This document shows, piece by piece, positions 1-7,600 of a stretch of DNA of 28,502 bases. The stretch spans positions 1 to 28,502 of the forward strand of contig SSGY01000211.1 of NCBI GenBank assembly GCA_008017145.1. Direction: 5' to 3'. The number at the start of each line of letters is the position of its first letter. The first letter of the stretch is position 1. This stretch comes from Neisseriales bacterium. Its GTDB lineage: Bacteria > Pseudomonadota > Gammaproteobacteria > Burkholderiales > UBA11063. Under the pieces are notes generated by a model. That model did not search any database and was not told the origin of the DNA. It worked only from the letters and a program-made list of their open reading frames with translations. The position numbers were made by a program, and so were the translations under genes.

Positions 1-741
1 AATGCACTCTGTGCAAAATATAATAATGCTACAAATAATAATAGTGGCTGTAATGGGCTTTTCACAGATTTGTCAAGTGGTGAACTACAATCAATGCAAT
101 TTATCTATAATATTAATGATGGTCATGATGGCTCATTCCCTGTGGCAGCGCCGTGTATGATGAATGAAAATGCAGCATTAGGAAGCTCTCCAACAGGAAT
201 TGAAGGAATTGCGAACTGGACAGACCCAACTCATGCTGTCGCCTGTGATGGCAGTGGTAATTGCGGATTCTCACAAGCATATAATGTGTCGATTGTTCCG
301 CCACCTGTAATCTTTGTAAGCTCTCTTACCTACAATGGGAATTTGGGGGGGCTAGCAGGAGCAGATCAATCGTGTAATAATGATCCAGCTATGCCATCCT
401 TTGGAGGTACATACAAAGCCCTATTAGTAGGAAATAATGCAACAACGGCAGATACAAAATATTATCGTCCGGACGGGACATATATCGCAACTGCTAATTC
501 TGGGATGCTTGTCAACAATGCAAATAATGAACCGCTGACTAGTGCTATTTCTAGCTCATCGTTCACTGTCTGGACTGGATTTGGTGGAGACGTTGCTAAT
601 GAGACCTGCAATAATTGGACCAGTAGCTCAAACAATGATATAGGATATAAAGGCACTTCAGATCAACTTGACGAACCTTATTTAAGGTCAAACACGCCTG
701 ACTGCTCGGAACAGAATCATTTATACTGCGTCAAACAATAA
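1..741 (+). CDS. Secreted modular protein, Cys-rich N-module plus DUF1554-like domain (5' end outside window)
   Basis: The reading frame is open from base 1, so the gene starts upstream; the TTG at 70 is only an internal codon. The visible part is 246 residues. Residues 1-100 form a Cys-rich module (LC, GC, LQSMQFIYNI, PCMMN, CDGSGNCGFSQAY) that matches, block by block, residues 130-210 of the RCC1 lipoprotein at 2523-4415. From about residue 101 (IFVSSLTYNGNLGGLAGADQ) to the end it resembles the DUF1554 family, a C-type-lectin-like fold known from Leptospira and other bacteria: GTYKALLV, WTG, CNNWTS, and a final Cys pair ending LYCVKQ. High Ser/Asn/Thr and paired Cys suggest an exported, disulfide-bonded protein. 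A signal peptide cannot be checked. The gene converges on the asparagine-synthetase-like gene with a 21-base gap. Binding function is inferred only from the fold. Confidence 0.8.
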   Translation, partial: NALCAKYNNATNNNSGCNGLFTDLSSGELQSMQFIYNINDGHDGSFPVAAPCMMNENAALGSSPTGIEGIANWTDPTHAVACDGSGNCGFSQAYNVSIVPPPVIFVSSLTYNGNLGGLAGADQSCNNDPAMPSFGGTYKALLVGNNATTADTKYYRPDGTYIATANSGMLVNNANNEPLTSAISSSSFTVWTGFGGDVANETCNNWTSSSNNDIGYKGTSDQLDEPYLRSNTPDCSEQNHLYCVKQ

Positions 742-762
742 TTAGTTAGAGGTACGGTTAGT

Positions 763-2409
763 TTATTTTACTAAAAATTGATTTAAACTTAGCAAAGCTA
801 AATCTTGATATAGATTAGTATTTTCTAAAATGTTTGGATCAAATTTTAAAATTTGCTCTTTAATTTTCCAATACTGCAATTGTGTATTTAATTGGTTTTT
901 AAGCTCATTCTGATAACTTTGACGAATTTTAATAAACGTTGAGCCCATTATATTTCCGTCAAATTTTGCAATTGGTTTTTCTGTAAATTCAGGCATCCCC
1001 GCTTGTGCCAAATATTTTCTAATCATAATTCGGGCCAAACCATTTTCACGCTTCATGTGCAAAGGCAAGCGATTACAAAACTCAACTAATTTGGGATATA
1101 GCAATGGATACTTATATTTAAAGCCATAATGACGCGCAATTAAGGCACTATCTTCTATCCTATAACAGATATGATTATTATCCACCCCAACTAACTGGCG
1201 AAGTTCAAGTTCGGCAATAGATTTAGCTTTAGGTATATAATCAGGAAACATAAAACTTGATTTGACAAATTTCTGCTTATCCTGCTGGTAGCGTTGCAAT
1301 GCATATTTCTCTCTTAATTCAGGAAATTGTGCACCGAGCCAAGTTTTGATCTGAGTAATCATAGCTGGTTTCAATAGATTATTCATTGCATAGTGTCGGT
1401 GATATTCTTGCCAAGCCTTTTTATACTGCCCATGTTTAAGCCACTGTAATAAACATAACTGCAAGTTTGCATGCCCTGACACACATTCATCACCACCAAA
1501 TCCGGATAACAAAATTTTTGTTTTATCAGTAGCTGCTTTGGTGTGTATAATATTTGCGCCGATGGGGAAAAGACTTTGTATTTGCCCTGCAAGAACTTCT
1601 GTAACCATATCAAGTACAGGTTGCAACTCAAAATCATTTGCATCAATATTACTATGTTTAAAGCCATATTTTTTGACCAATTCTTCAACAAAATAGCCTT
1701 CTCGAATCCTCTTCTTTAAAGGATCATAATCCTGATCTAGGTGAGTATAAAGAGTTAATGGTTTATTAAGATGGTACGCAGCTAAAATGATACTTGAAGA
1801 GTCTAAACCACCACTACACTCTGCGGCAAGAGCTGTTTCATTGCCAATTTGTAGCTTAATTCCCTCATGAAATAATTCACTAAAATGCTCCAAATACTCG
1901 TTTTCATCATTATAGTAAATTGTTTCATGGCAATGGCTGGCTAAATCCCAATATTGGGTTTGAGTAATAGTATCATTGGAAATAGTAACTACGTGATTAG
2001 GCTTAACTCGCTTTATACCATTATATAACGTTTCTTCATGAACCTCTGTTGGATAAGTCAGTACTTTACCTAGTATTAACATATACCTTAATTCATCTTC
2101 ATTAACGCTAATACTAATCTGATCTTGTTTAAGTGCTGAGATTAGTTCTGCAAGAGAAGAAGCAAAATATAGGTTTTGTTGATTGATAAAATAAAAAAAT
2201 GGTTCGCAACCAAAATGATCACGTACCAACTGAATAGTCTCAGATATATTATCAATAATTACACATGCAAACTCGGTATAAGTAGTTAGCCAAAATTCAG
2301 TTTGTGGATTTTCTCTTAATTGTGCAATTAGTTCAATATTTGGTGAATAATAAGTTTTCTCACCAATACAGAATGATTGCCAATTTGATACATTAACTAG
2401 ATGACGCAT
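763..2409 (-). CDS. Asparagine-synthetase-like enzyme without Cys2; candidate lasso-type macrolactam cyclase
   Basis: 548 residues with the class-B asparagine synthetase layout: a degenerate N-terminal glutaminase-like domain (about 1-160, with RDHFGCEPFFY and LYFASSLAEL) and a C-terminal ATP-pyrophosphatase domain with the PP-loop SGGLDSS at 199-205 and GFGGDE at 303-308. The protein begins MRH; a TAA stop lies two codons upstream in frame, so the missing Cys2 nucleophile is not a start-site artefact. The enzyme therefore should not hydrolyse glutamine. Cys2-less homologues of this size include lasso peptide cyclases (McjC family), which activate an Asp/Glu side chain with ATP and close it on Gly1. 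The precursor-like gene at 4405-4569, upstream on the same strand, fits that role. An ammonia-dependent amidotransferase is the alternative. The RNA before it carries a hairpin (2433-2456). Enzyme class is sure; the cyclase role is inference. Confidence 0.75.
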   Translation of the reverse strand: MRHLVNVSNWQSFCIGEKTYYSPNIELIAQLRENPQTEFWLTTYTEFACVIIDNISETIQLVRDHFGCEPFFYFINQQNLYFASSLAELISALKQDQISISVNEDELRYMLILGKVLTYPTEVHEETLYNGIKRVKPNHVVTISNDTITQTQYWDLASHCHETIYYNDENEYLEHFSELFHEGIKLQIGNETALAAECSGGLDSSSIILAAYHLNKPLTLYTHLDQDYDPLKKRIREGYFVEELVKKYGFKHSNIDANDFELQPVLDMVTEVLAGQIQSLFPIGANIIHTKAATDKTKILLSGFGGDECVSGHANLQLCLLQWLKHGQYKKAWQEYHRHYAMNNLLKPAMITQIKTWLGAQFPELREKYALQRYQQDKQKFVKSSFMFPDYIPKAKSIAELELRQLVGVDNNHICYRIEDSALIARHYGFKYKYPLLYPKLVEFCNRLPLHMKRENGLARIMIRKYLAQAGMPEFTEKPIAKFDGNIMGSTFIKIRQSYQNELKNQLNTQLQYWKIKEQILKFDPNILENTNLYQDLALLSLNQFLVK

Positions 2410-2432
2410 AATTTAATCTCAGTAAAATGAAT

Positions 2433-2456
2433 GGCTTACTAACAAAATAGTAAACC
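2433..2456 (-). promoter_or_regulatory. Hairpin in the leader of the asparagine-synthetase-like gene
   Basis: On the minus strand GGTTTACTA and TAGTAAGCC pair over 9 bp (one G-U) around a 6-base loop TTTTGT. It lies 24 bases before the ATG at 2409, within the 113-base gap after the RCC1 lipoprotein. No U-run follows, so it is not an intrinsic terminator; it could be a processing or stability element. A small second hairpin (ATACT/AGTAT) lies at 2465-2477. Confidence 0.45.
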
Positions 2457-2522
2457 ACTCTAATATACTCAAAGTATTTGATAGATAGTATTATGCTCGC
2501 AACAAGTATAATAGCGGCATAA

Positions 2523-4415
2523 TTATTGGACTAAAGTTGGTACATTGACATTATTATTTGCACCATTACCAATCTGCCCATCACTGCCATAACCCCAGCA
2601 GTAGGTGTTGCCTGCGTTATCTCCGCTAGCTGCTATTGCACAACTAAAGCTAGTATTCGTTGAAATATAGCCAAAGCTAGTAACACCACTGGGCATGGTT
2701 ACCGCGGTTGGCACATTAACATTACTATCAGCACCATTCCCGATTTGTCCATCTGTGCCTAATCCCCAACAGTAAACTTTGCCGGTATTGGCTAGCGCAC
2801 AACTAAAGTTAGGATTGGTTGACACCGCCGTAAAACTAGTAACCCCGTTTGGCATGGTTACCGCGGTCGGAACATTAACATTGCTATTGGCACCATTACC
2901 AATTTGTCCACTTGTGCCTTTACCACAGCAATAGATAGTTCCAGTATTAGCTATTGCACAACTAAAGTTAGCATTAGTAGATATAGCCGTAAAACTTGGC
3001 ATTGTTACAGAAGTAGGAACATTGACATCATTATTTGTACCGTTACCAATCCGTCCATTTGCGCCTATACCCCAGCAGTAAATCTTGCCATTATTTGCGA
3101 TAGCACAAGTAAATTTGCTATTAGTCGAGAGCGCACTAAAGCTCTCGACTCCACTTGGCATTACCACAGAAGTTGGCACATTAACATTAGTGCTAGCACC
3201 ATTGCCAATTTGAGCATAAATACCCGTACCCCAACAGTAAACCTTGCCATTATTGGCAATCGCGCAACTAAATTCAGCATTAGTAGATACCGTGGTAAAG
3301 CTCTCAACACCATTTGGTATTATCACGGAAGTCGGTATATTTACACCTGCATTGGCACCATTACCAATCTGCCCAGAACCAGCACCACCCCAACAATAAA
3401 GATTACCATTATGGGCAATCGCACAACTGAATTTTGTATTAGTCGACACCATATTAAAACTCTCAACACCAACTGGCATCGTAACCGCAGTTGGTACATT
3501 GACGCTGTCATTTGTACCATTACCAATCTGCCCACTATCACCAGCTCCCCAACAATAAAGATTACCTGTGTTTGCGATACCACAACTCAAAGTAGTATCT
3601 ACTGATACCTGACTAAAACTAGCTATACCATCAGGCATAACTACCTGTGATGGTAGAGCATCGACTCCTTGACCATTACCCATTTGACCACCACTACCTG
3701 AACCCCAGCAAGTTAGATTATTACTCAGACTACCTGTCACACGACAGCTGGAACCAGAGCTAGTCGATATCGCAGGTATCCCTAGTAACTGTGCGCCATA
3801 GGATTCGGAGTAACCACAGGAGTTCCCAGAAGCACATGTAGTTGGCGTAGCTGGCGTTGAATAATCAGCTAATGCTTCGTAGCTTTTAGTCGCATTGTAC
3901 ATACACGTAGATGAGCTTGACGCTAAATTCGTATAATTATATTTATACTGGATTGATTTAAAGGTAGAGTTTTGAGCAGCGCTCAATTCAGCCGAACATC
4001 CACCAGCATAAGCATTGCATACATTGTAGTTGGATTGATCACTGGTCGAATAAGTTCCTGCAGGTATGGTCGTAGCACTTCCACCAATAGTCGTTACACT
4101 TGATAGACTTTCACAATGATCATCCGTGTAGTAATTCATCTCAATACTGGCTAATGTAACTGGAGCTAAAGCAGTAAACACTTGCTGATTACCAAGCTTA
4201 CTCATTGCTAATGTATTCTTGGAGGAAATATTGATGTTTGTGTTTGTCGACAGTGGCTTATAATTTAAGCTTTTAATGTAACTCTGCAACGTTAAATCAT
4301 TCATAGCATTATTTGCAATATTTTGATTATTAGCACCTGAACCACAACCAGTCAAAGATCCAACTAATCCAACTAGCAATAAAATATGGCTAATCATTTT
4401 ATTATCAACTAGCAT
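2523..4415 (-). CDS. Lipoprotein with eight RCC1-like repeats
   Basis: 630 residues from the ATG at 4415, chosen because GGTGG lies 5 bases before it on the minus strand; a GTG at 4424 is the longer option. A signal peptide ends in the lipobox LTGC, so Cys24 is the predicted lipidated residue and the protein should be anchored in a membrane after export. Residues about 85-212 are the Cys-rich module shared with the protein at 1-741. From about 224 to the end there are eight units of 46-60 residues, each with SCxIA...YCWG...GQIGNG...NVPTxVxMP, typical of RCC1/alpha-tubulin suppressor beta-propellers. Each unit carries two Cys, unlike cytosolic RCC1 proteins. One unit has YCCG in place of YCWG. 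The start overlaps the end of the 54-residue peptide gene by 11 bases in another frame, which suggests coupled translation. The ligand is unknown; it could be a surface adhesin, or a partner or target of the neighbouring peptide. Confidence 0.85.
   Translation of the reverse strand: MLVDNKMISHILLLVGLVGSLTGCGSGANNQNIANNAMNDLTLQSYIKSLNYKPLSTNTNINISSKNTLAMSKLGNQQVFTALAPVTLASIEMNYYTDDHCESLSSVTTIGGSATTIPAGTYSTSDQSNYNVCNAYAGGCSAELSAAQNSTFKSIQYKYNYTNLASSSSTCMYNATKSYEALADYSTPATPTTCASGNSCGYSESYGAQLLGIPAISTSSGSSCRVTGSLSNNLTCWGSGSGGQMGNGQGVDALPSQVVMPDGIASFSQVSVDTTLSCGIANTGNLYCWGAGDSGQIGNGTNDSVNVPTAVTMPVGVESFNMVSTNTKFSCAIAHNGNLYCWGGAGSGQIGNGANAGVNIPTSVIIPNGVESFTTVSTNAEFSCAIANNGKVYCWGTGIYAQIGNGASTNVNVPTSVVMPSGVESFSALSTNSKFTCAIANNGKIYCWGIGANGRIGNGTNNDVNVPTSVTMPSFTAISTNANFSCAIANTGTIYCCGKGTSGQIGNGANSNVNVPTAVTMPNGVTSFTAVSTNPNFSCALANTGKVYCWGLGTDGQIGNGADSNVNVPTAVTMPSGVTSFGYISTNTSFSCAIAASGDNAGNTYCWGYGSDGQIGNGANNNVNVPTLVQ
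2526..3746 (-). repeat. In-gene tandem repeat array, eight units of roughly 150 bp
   Basis: The RCC1-like units are visible as near-repeats in DNA: phrases such as ACCATTACCAATYTG and GCACAACTAAA recur about every 150 bases on the plus strand. Units differ by scattered substitutions, and one boundary has a short deletion (TMPSFTAIS where neighbours read MPxGVxSF). The array could change length by recombination or slippage. The long antisense frame over it is a by-product of the repeats. Confidence 0.8.
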
Positions 4416-4569
4416 AAATACCACCCTGACTTTCTAGGATATATTGCGGAACTCCGCCAAGTATGTGCTCAGAAACACTAAATTCTTCTATTACAGGGCT
4501 TTTATAATCAATTTTCTTCTTAAGAGCAACACTTTCTATATGCGCTTTCTTGTCATCTACATAACTCAT
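4405..4569 (-). CDS. Putative lasso-type RiPP precursor peptide, 54 aa
   Basis: ATG at 4569 with GGAG 8 bases before it on the minus strand; TGA at 4407-4405. The peptide begins MSYVDDKKAH, has a charged leader with DYKSPVIEEF at residues 21-30, and ends GGVPQYILESQGGIYAS at 38-54. Y-x-x-P-x-[LI] in the leader is the motif bound by RiPP recognition elements in many lasso systems. If the core starts at Gly39, Glu46 is position 8; if at Gly38, it is position 9. Both are classic lasso ring sizes, leaving an 8-residue tail with bulky Ile-Tyr. The Thr usual at leader position -2 is absent (Ile or Leu). The gene overlaps the lipoprotein gene by 11 bases, and the Cys2-less asparagine synthetase homologue follows on the same strand. 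No B-type protease or recognition protein is seen nearby. The ORF, RBS and motif are direct observations; RiPP identity is inferred. Confidence 0.6.
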   Translation of the reverse strand: MSYVDDKKAHIESVALKKKIDYKSPVIEEFSVSEHILGGVPQYILESQGGIYAS

Positions 4570-4616
4570 TCTATATGCTCCATTTACCTACAAAAACAAT
4601 TGTAATATTGTACTGA

Positions 4617-4645
4617 ATTGTATCACACCTCTCTTTGCCTTATAA
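4617..4645 (-). promoter_or_regulatory. Candidate promoter for the peptide-lipoprotein-cyclase unit
   Basis: On the minus strand an extended -10, TGATACAAT (4617-4625), lies 17 bases from a weak -35, TTATAA (4640-4645). The start point would be about 40 bases before the peptide ATG at 4569. It faces away from the typA promoter, in the 221-base gap between the two divergent genes. Confidence 0.4.
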
Positions 4646-4705
4646 ATCCAAAACGGATAATCTATCAAATTACTAATTTATTACAAATCCTCGTTTAACT
4701 CATAG

Positions 4706-4733
4706 TTCATTAGATACTAATCTATGCTATAAT
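4706..4733 (+). promoter_or_regulatory. Candidate typA promoter
   Basis: A consensus -10 TATAAT (4728-4733) is preceded by TGC, giving an extended -10. A weak -35 TTCATT lies at 4706-4711 with a 16-base spacer. The 5' leader to the typA ATG would be about 50 bases. Confidence 0.55.
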
Positions 4734-4753
4734 ACCCGCTATTTGATTATTAA

Positions 4754-4770
4754 TACCGCGGTTTGCGGTA
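4754..4770 (+). promoter_or_regulatory. Hairpin in the typA 5' leader
   Basis: TACCGC and GCGGTA pair over 6 bp around a 5-base loop GGTTT, about 20 bases before the typA start codon. No U-run follows. It could affect mRNA stability or ribosome access; no known leader class is recognised. Confidence 0.35.
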
Positions 4771-4790
4771 AACTTTTATAGAGAAACTCA

Positions 4791-6611
4791 ATGGCAAAAA
4801 ACCTACGCAATATTGCAATTATCGCTCACGTGGATCATGGTAAAACAACTCTGGTTGACAAATTATTACATCAAGCAGGAACATTTTCTGCTCATCAACA
4901 TATCGCAGAACGCGTAATGGATAGCAATGACATTGAAAAAGAACGCGGAATTACGATTTTTGCTAAAAATGCCTCATTAGATTATAAAGGTACTAAAGTT
5001 AATATCGTGGATACTCCTGGACATGCTGATTTCGGCGGGGAAGTTGAACGAGTATTGGGAATGGTTGATGGCGTATTATTATTAGTTGATGCGGTTGAAG
5101 GACCAATGCCACAAACACGTTTCGTAACACGTAAAGCATTAGCTCTAGGGTTAAAACCAATTGTTGTCGTAAATAAAATTGACCGTGACGGTGCACGTCC
5201 AGAATGGGTTGTTGATCAAACATTTGATTTATTTGACAAACTTGGAGCAACCGAAGAACAGTTAGATTTCCCTGTTGTCTATGCATCGGCAATTAATGGT
5301 TTTGCAAGTCTTAATCCTGAAGAGCGTCCAGATAATATGGAAGCACTTTTTGAAACAATTATGTCTCACGTTCATGCACCTCAGGACGATGTTGATGGTT
5401 CGTTACAATTACAGATTTCAGCTTTAGATTATAATACATTTGTTGGTCGTATTGGTATCGGACGTATTCGTCAAGGTAAAATCAAAGCTGGACAACAGGT
5501 AATAGTTGCAACTGGTCCAGATGGTGAACGTAAGCCAGCTAAAATTAATCAAATTCAAGTCTTCCATGGGTTAGATAAAGCACTGGTTGATGAAGCATCA
5601 GCTGGCGATATCGTTTTAATTAATGGAATTAGTGAGTTAAATATCGGGGTTACAATATGTGATGTTGCCAATCCTGAACCACTCCCAATGTTAGTGATTG
5701 ATGAACCTACTTTAAGTATGAATTTACAGGTAAATACTTCTCCCCTAGCTGGAACTGAAGGTAAATTTGTAACTAGTCGTCAGATTCGTGACCGTCTAAC
5801 TAAAGAATTATTAACCAATGTCGCCTTAAAAGTTGAAGATACTGAAAATGCCGATGTGTTTTTATTGTCAGGACGTGGTGAATTACATTTAACTATTTTA
5901 ATTGAAAATATGCGTCGTGAAGGATTTGAGTTAGCTGTGGCTAAGCCTCACGTAGTGATGAAAATGATTAATGGTGAAAAGTGTGAACCGTATGAAGCAT
6001 TGACAATTGATCTTGAAGATGAACATCAAGGGGCAGTAATGGAAGAACTTGGTCGCCGTAAAGGTGAACTAACCGACATGGTGTCAGATGGTAAAGGGCG
6101 CACTCGCCTAGAATACCGCATCCCTGCCCGTGGTTTAATTGGATTCCAAGGTGAGTTTTTAACTCTAACCCGCGGTTCTGGTTTGATGGCTCACTTATTT
6201 GATGACTACGGTCCAGTAAAAGCAGATTTACCAGGCCGTCGGAATGGTGTCTTGATTTCCCAAGAAGATGGTGCCGCTGTTGCTTACGCATTATGGAAGC
6301 TTGAAGATCGTGGGCGGATGTTTGTAAGTCCTGGTGAAAAACTATATACCGGAATGGTTATTGGTGTTCATAGCCGTGATAATGATTTGAACGTTAACCC
6401 AGTTAAAGGTAAACAGTTAACCAACGTTCGCGCATCAGGAACCGATGAAGCCGTGCGCTTAACACCGCCAATTCAACTGACCTTAGAAAGTGCAATTGAA
6501 TTTATTGATGATGACGAATTAGTTGAAGTTACACCAAAAAGTGTTCGTATCCGCAAACGTTACTTAGATGAAACAGAACGCAAACGCGCATACAAAGCTA
6601 ACAATAGTTAA
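4791..6611 (+). CDS. typA: Ribosome-associated GTPase BipA/TypA
   Basis: 606 residues, the normal length for this translational GTPase, which acts on the ribosome in 50S assembly and in stress or cold adaptation. G-domain motifs are clear: G1 AHVDHGKTT at 12-20, G2 in the ERGIT region at 51-55, G3 DTPGHAD at 74-80, and G4 NKID at 128-131. EF-G-like domains follow, then the TypA-specific C-terminal part ([35 protein letters not shown]). The ATG at 4791 follows AGAGAAA. A GC-rich hairpin follows the stop, so the small gene downstream is probably read separately or by partial read-through. Confidence 0.97.
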   Translation: MAKNLRNIAIIAHVDHGKTTLVDKLLHQAGTFSAHQHIAERVMDSNDIEKERGITIFAKNASLDYKGTKVNIVDTPGHADFGGEVERVLGMVDGVLLLVDAVEGPMPQTRFVTRKALALGLKPIVVVNKIDRDGARPEWVVDQTFDLFDKLGATEEQLDFPVVYASAINGFASLNPEERPDNMEALFETIMSHVHAPQDDVDGSLQLQISALDYNTFVGRIGIGRIRQGKIKAGQQVIVATGPDGERKPAKINQIQVFHGLDKALVDEASAGDIVLINGISELNIGVTICDVANPEPLPMLVIDEPTLSMNLQVNTSPLAGTEGKFVTSRQIRDRLTKELLTNVALKVEDTENADVFLLSGRGELHLTILIENMRREGFELAVAKPHVVMKMINGEKCEPYEALTIDLEDEHQGAVMEELGRRKGELTDMVSDGKGRTRLEYRIPARGLIGFQGEFLTLTRGSGLMAHLFDDYGPVKADLPGRRNGVLISQEDGAAVAYALWKLEDRGRMFVSPGEKLYTGMVIGVHSRDNDLNVNPVKGKQLTNVRASGTDEAVRLTPPIQLTLESAIEFIDDDELVEVTPKSVRIRKRYLDETERKRAYKANNS

Positions 6612-6620
6612 TTATTATTT

Positions 6621-6660
6621 GCCGCCCTAACTTGGGTGGCTTAGTTATACTTTTTTTATA
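6621..6660 (+). terminator. Probable intrinsic terminator after typA
   Basis: GCCGCCC (6621-6627) and GGGTGGC (6634-6640) pair over 7 bp with a 6-base loop. A T-rich tract TTAGTTATACTTTTTTTAT follows, but the T-run begins about 10 bases after the stem, so termination may be partial. The next gene's AAGGA lies just after it. Confidence 0.6.
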
Positions 6661-6673
6661 AGGAACTGCAATT

Positions 6674-7015
6674 ATGATTATCCATTTAACTAAAGATCAA
6701 TTAGAGTGGGTTGATATACAACATCACGAAGAATTGTCTCATGGAGAGTCTGTTGAATCGGTGATTCAGGCAGAAGTATTTTATTACAAAAATGATGATA
6801 TCACCGTGCGTTCAACTATTAAAATTATAGAGCACAGCAATCGTGAATATAATTTTGAAGTTTTAACTCATAGCTATGCTCACGTTCATCCTGGCTTAGT
6901 TCGCATGGAATTTGGCGACGGCAAACAACTTGGTGAATATAAAACCCAAGAAGAAGCAAAATTTGCTGCACAAATGCATTTTAATCATCATCATCACATC
7001 AAATACCATCACTAA
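6674..7015 (+). CDS. Small acidic/His-rich protein of unknown function
   Basis: 113 residues, ATG with AAGGA about 9 bases upstream. No family was recognised. It has no signal peptide or membrane segment, so it is likely cytosolic. The middle reads as alternating beta strands (ITVRSTIKIIEH, NREYNFEVLTH), and the C-terminus is strongly His-rich (HFNHHHHIKYHH), with more His pairs near residues 16-24 and 85-91. The His cluster could bind metal. A hairpin separates it from typA and another terminator-like hairpin follows, so it may form its own short transcript. Confidence 0.75.
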   Translation: MIIHLTKDQLEWVDIQHHEELSHGESVESVIQAEVFYYKNDDITVRSTIKIIEHSNREYNFEVLTHSYAHVHPGLVRMEFGDGKQLGEYKTQEEAKFAAQMHFNHHHHIKYHH

Positions 7016-7027
7016 AAATTATAAGTT

Positions 7028-7065
7028 GGCATCCGCGGTAAACTAAAAACCTCGGATGTTATTTT
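7028..7065 (+). terminator. Terminator-like hairpin after the His-rich gene
   Basis: GGCATCCG (7028-7035) pairs with CGGATGTT (7053-7060), 8 bp with two G-U pairs and a 17-base loop, followed by ATTTTATTATT. The loop is long, so strength is uncertain. Confidence 0.5.
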
Positions 7066-7114
7066 ATTATTATCTGTTTATATTGAAATAAAATCAGCAA
7101 CACTATCCTAATCG

Positions 7115-7123
7115 TGTTATAAT
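7115..7123 (+). promoter_or_regulatory. Candidate extended -10 promoter for the RRM gene
   Basis: TGTTATAAT fits an extended -10 with a perfect TATAAT hexamer (7118-7123). No good -35 is visible. It would give a leader of about 120 bases before the RRM start codon, long and AT-rich, as seen in some cold-regulated genes. Confidence 0.45.
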
Positions 7124-7250
7124 GCATCTTCAGCTAAAATTTAATTTTTCTTGTACATCATACCTACTTAAATATTCGATTATTTCCACAGTATATTGCC
7201 AATAATCATTCAGTTTTATCATTTTAAATTATTTTTATAAGGCATATACT

Positions 7251-7550
7251 ATGCAAAAATCACTTTTCGTAGCGGGTTTAGATTTCGGAATTACTAATAC
7301 AGAATTACAAGATCTATTTGCACAACATGGTAGCGTAAAGACAGCCAAAGTTGTTACAGATAAATATTCAGGTCAAAGCAAAGGTTTTGGCTTCGTGGAT
7401 ATGGAAAATGTTAATGATGCACAAGCATGTATTAAAGCATTAAATGCAACTAGCTACAAAAATCGTACTCTGGTTGTTAAAGAAAAAGAAGACAAGCCAA
7501 AAACTAGCAGTGGCTTTGGTGGTGGTAATTCACAACGCAGAAGCTGGTAA
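7251..7550 (+). CDS. Single-RRM RNA-binding protein
   Basis: 99 residues made of one RNA recognition motif: RNP2 LFVAGL at 5-10 and RNP1 KGFGFVDM at 44-51, with the beta-alpha-beta order intact. A short Gly/Ser/basic tail (SSGFGGGNSQRRSW) follows. Bacterial proteins of this kind bind single-stranded RNA and are often induced by cold in cyanobacteria and proteobacteria. The ATG at 7251 is preceded by AAGGC. It stands alone between a probable promoter and a strong bidirectional terminator. RNA targets cannot be read from the sequence. Confidence 0.93.
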   Translation: MQKSLFVAGLDFGITNTELQDLFAQHGSVKTAKVVTDKYSGQSKGFGFVDMENVNDAQACIKALNATSYKNRTLVVKEKEDKPKTSSGFGGGNSQRRSW

Positions 7551-7566
7551 TAATTATTATCTGACT

Positions 7567-7600
7567 AAAAAAGCATCCCAAAATATATGGATGCTTTTTT
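7567..7600. terminator. Bidirectional intrinsic terminator
   Basis: AAAAAAGCATCC (7567-7578) and GGATGCTTTTTT (7589-7600) form a 12-bp stem with a 10-base loop. A U-run results on either strand. It ends the RRM gene and the aromatic operon. The minus-strand stop codon (7599-7601) lies inside the T-run. Confidence 0.9.

Noticed and set aside
763..2409. Ordinary glutamine-dependent asparagine synthetase AsnB
   Set aside because: The protein starts MRH with an in-frame stop just upstream, so the catalytic Cys2 is absent.
2410..2522. A second precursor peptide between the lipoprotein and the cyclase-like gene
   Set aside because: Only a 9-codon frame is present on the minus strand there, with no leader motif.
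2904..3605. Long open frame (233 codons) antisense to the RCC1 repeats
   Set aside because: It follows the repeat periodicity, is Thr/Ser/Ile-rich with no domain, and the opposite strand encodes a clear RCC1 protein.
2526..3746. CRISPR array
   Set aside because: Repeats are about 150 bp, in frame and protein-coding; no short direct repeats with unique spacers.
763..4790. Lasso leader protease or recognition protein (B1/B2) close to the candidate precursor
   Set aside because: All remaining space is explained by other genes or is too short; no transglutaminase-like or PqqD-like sequence was seen.
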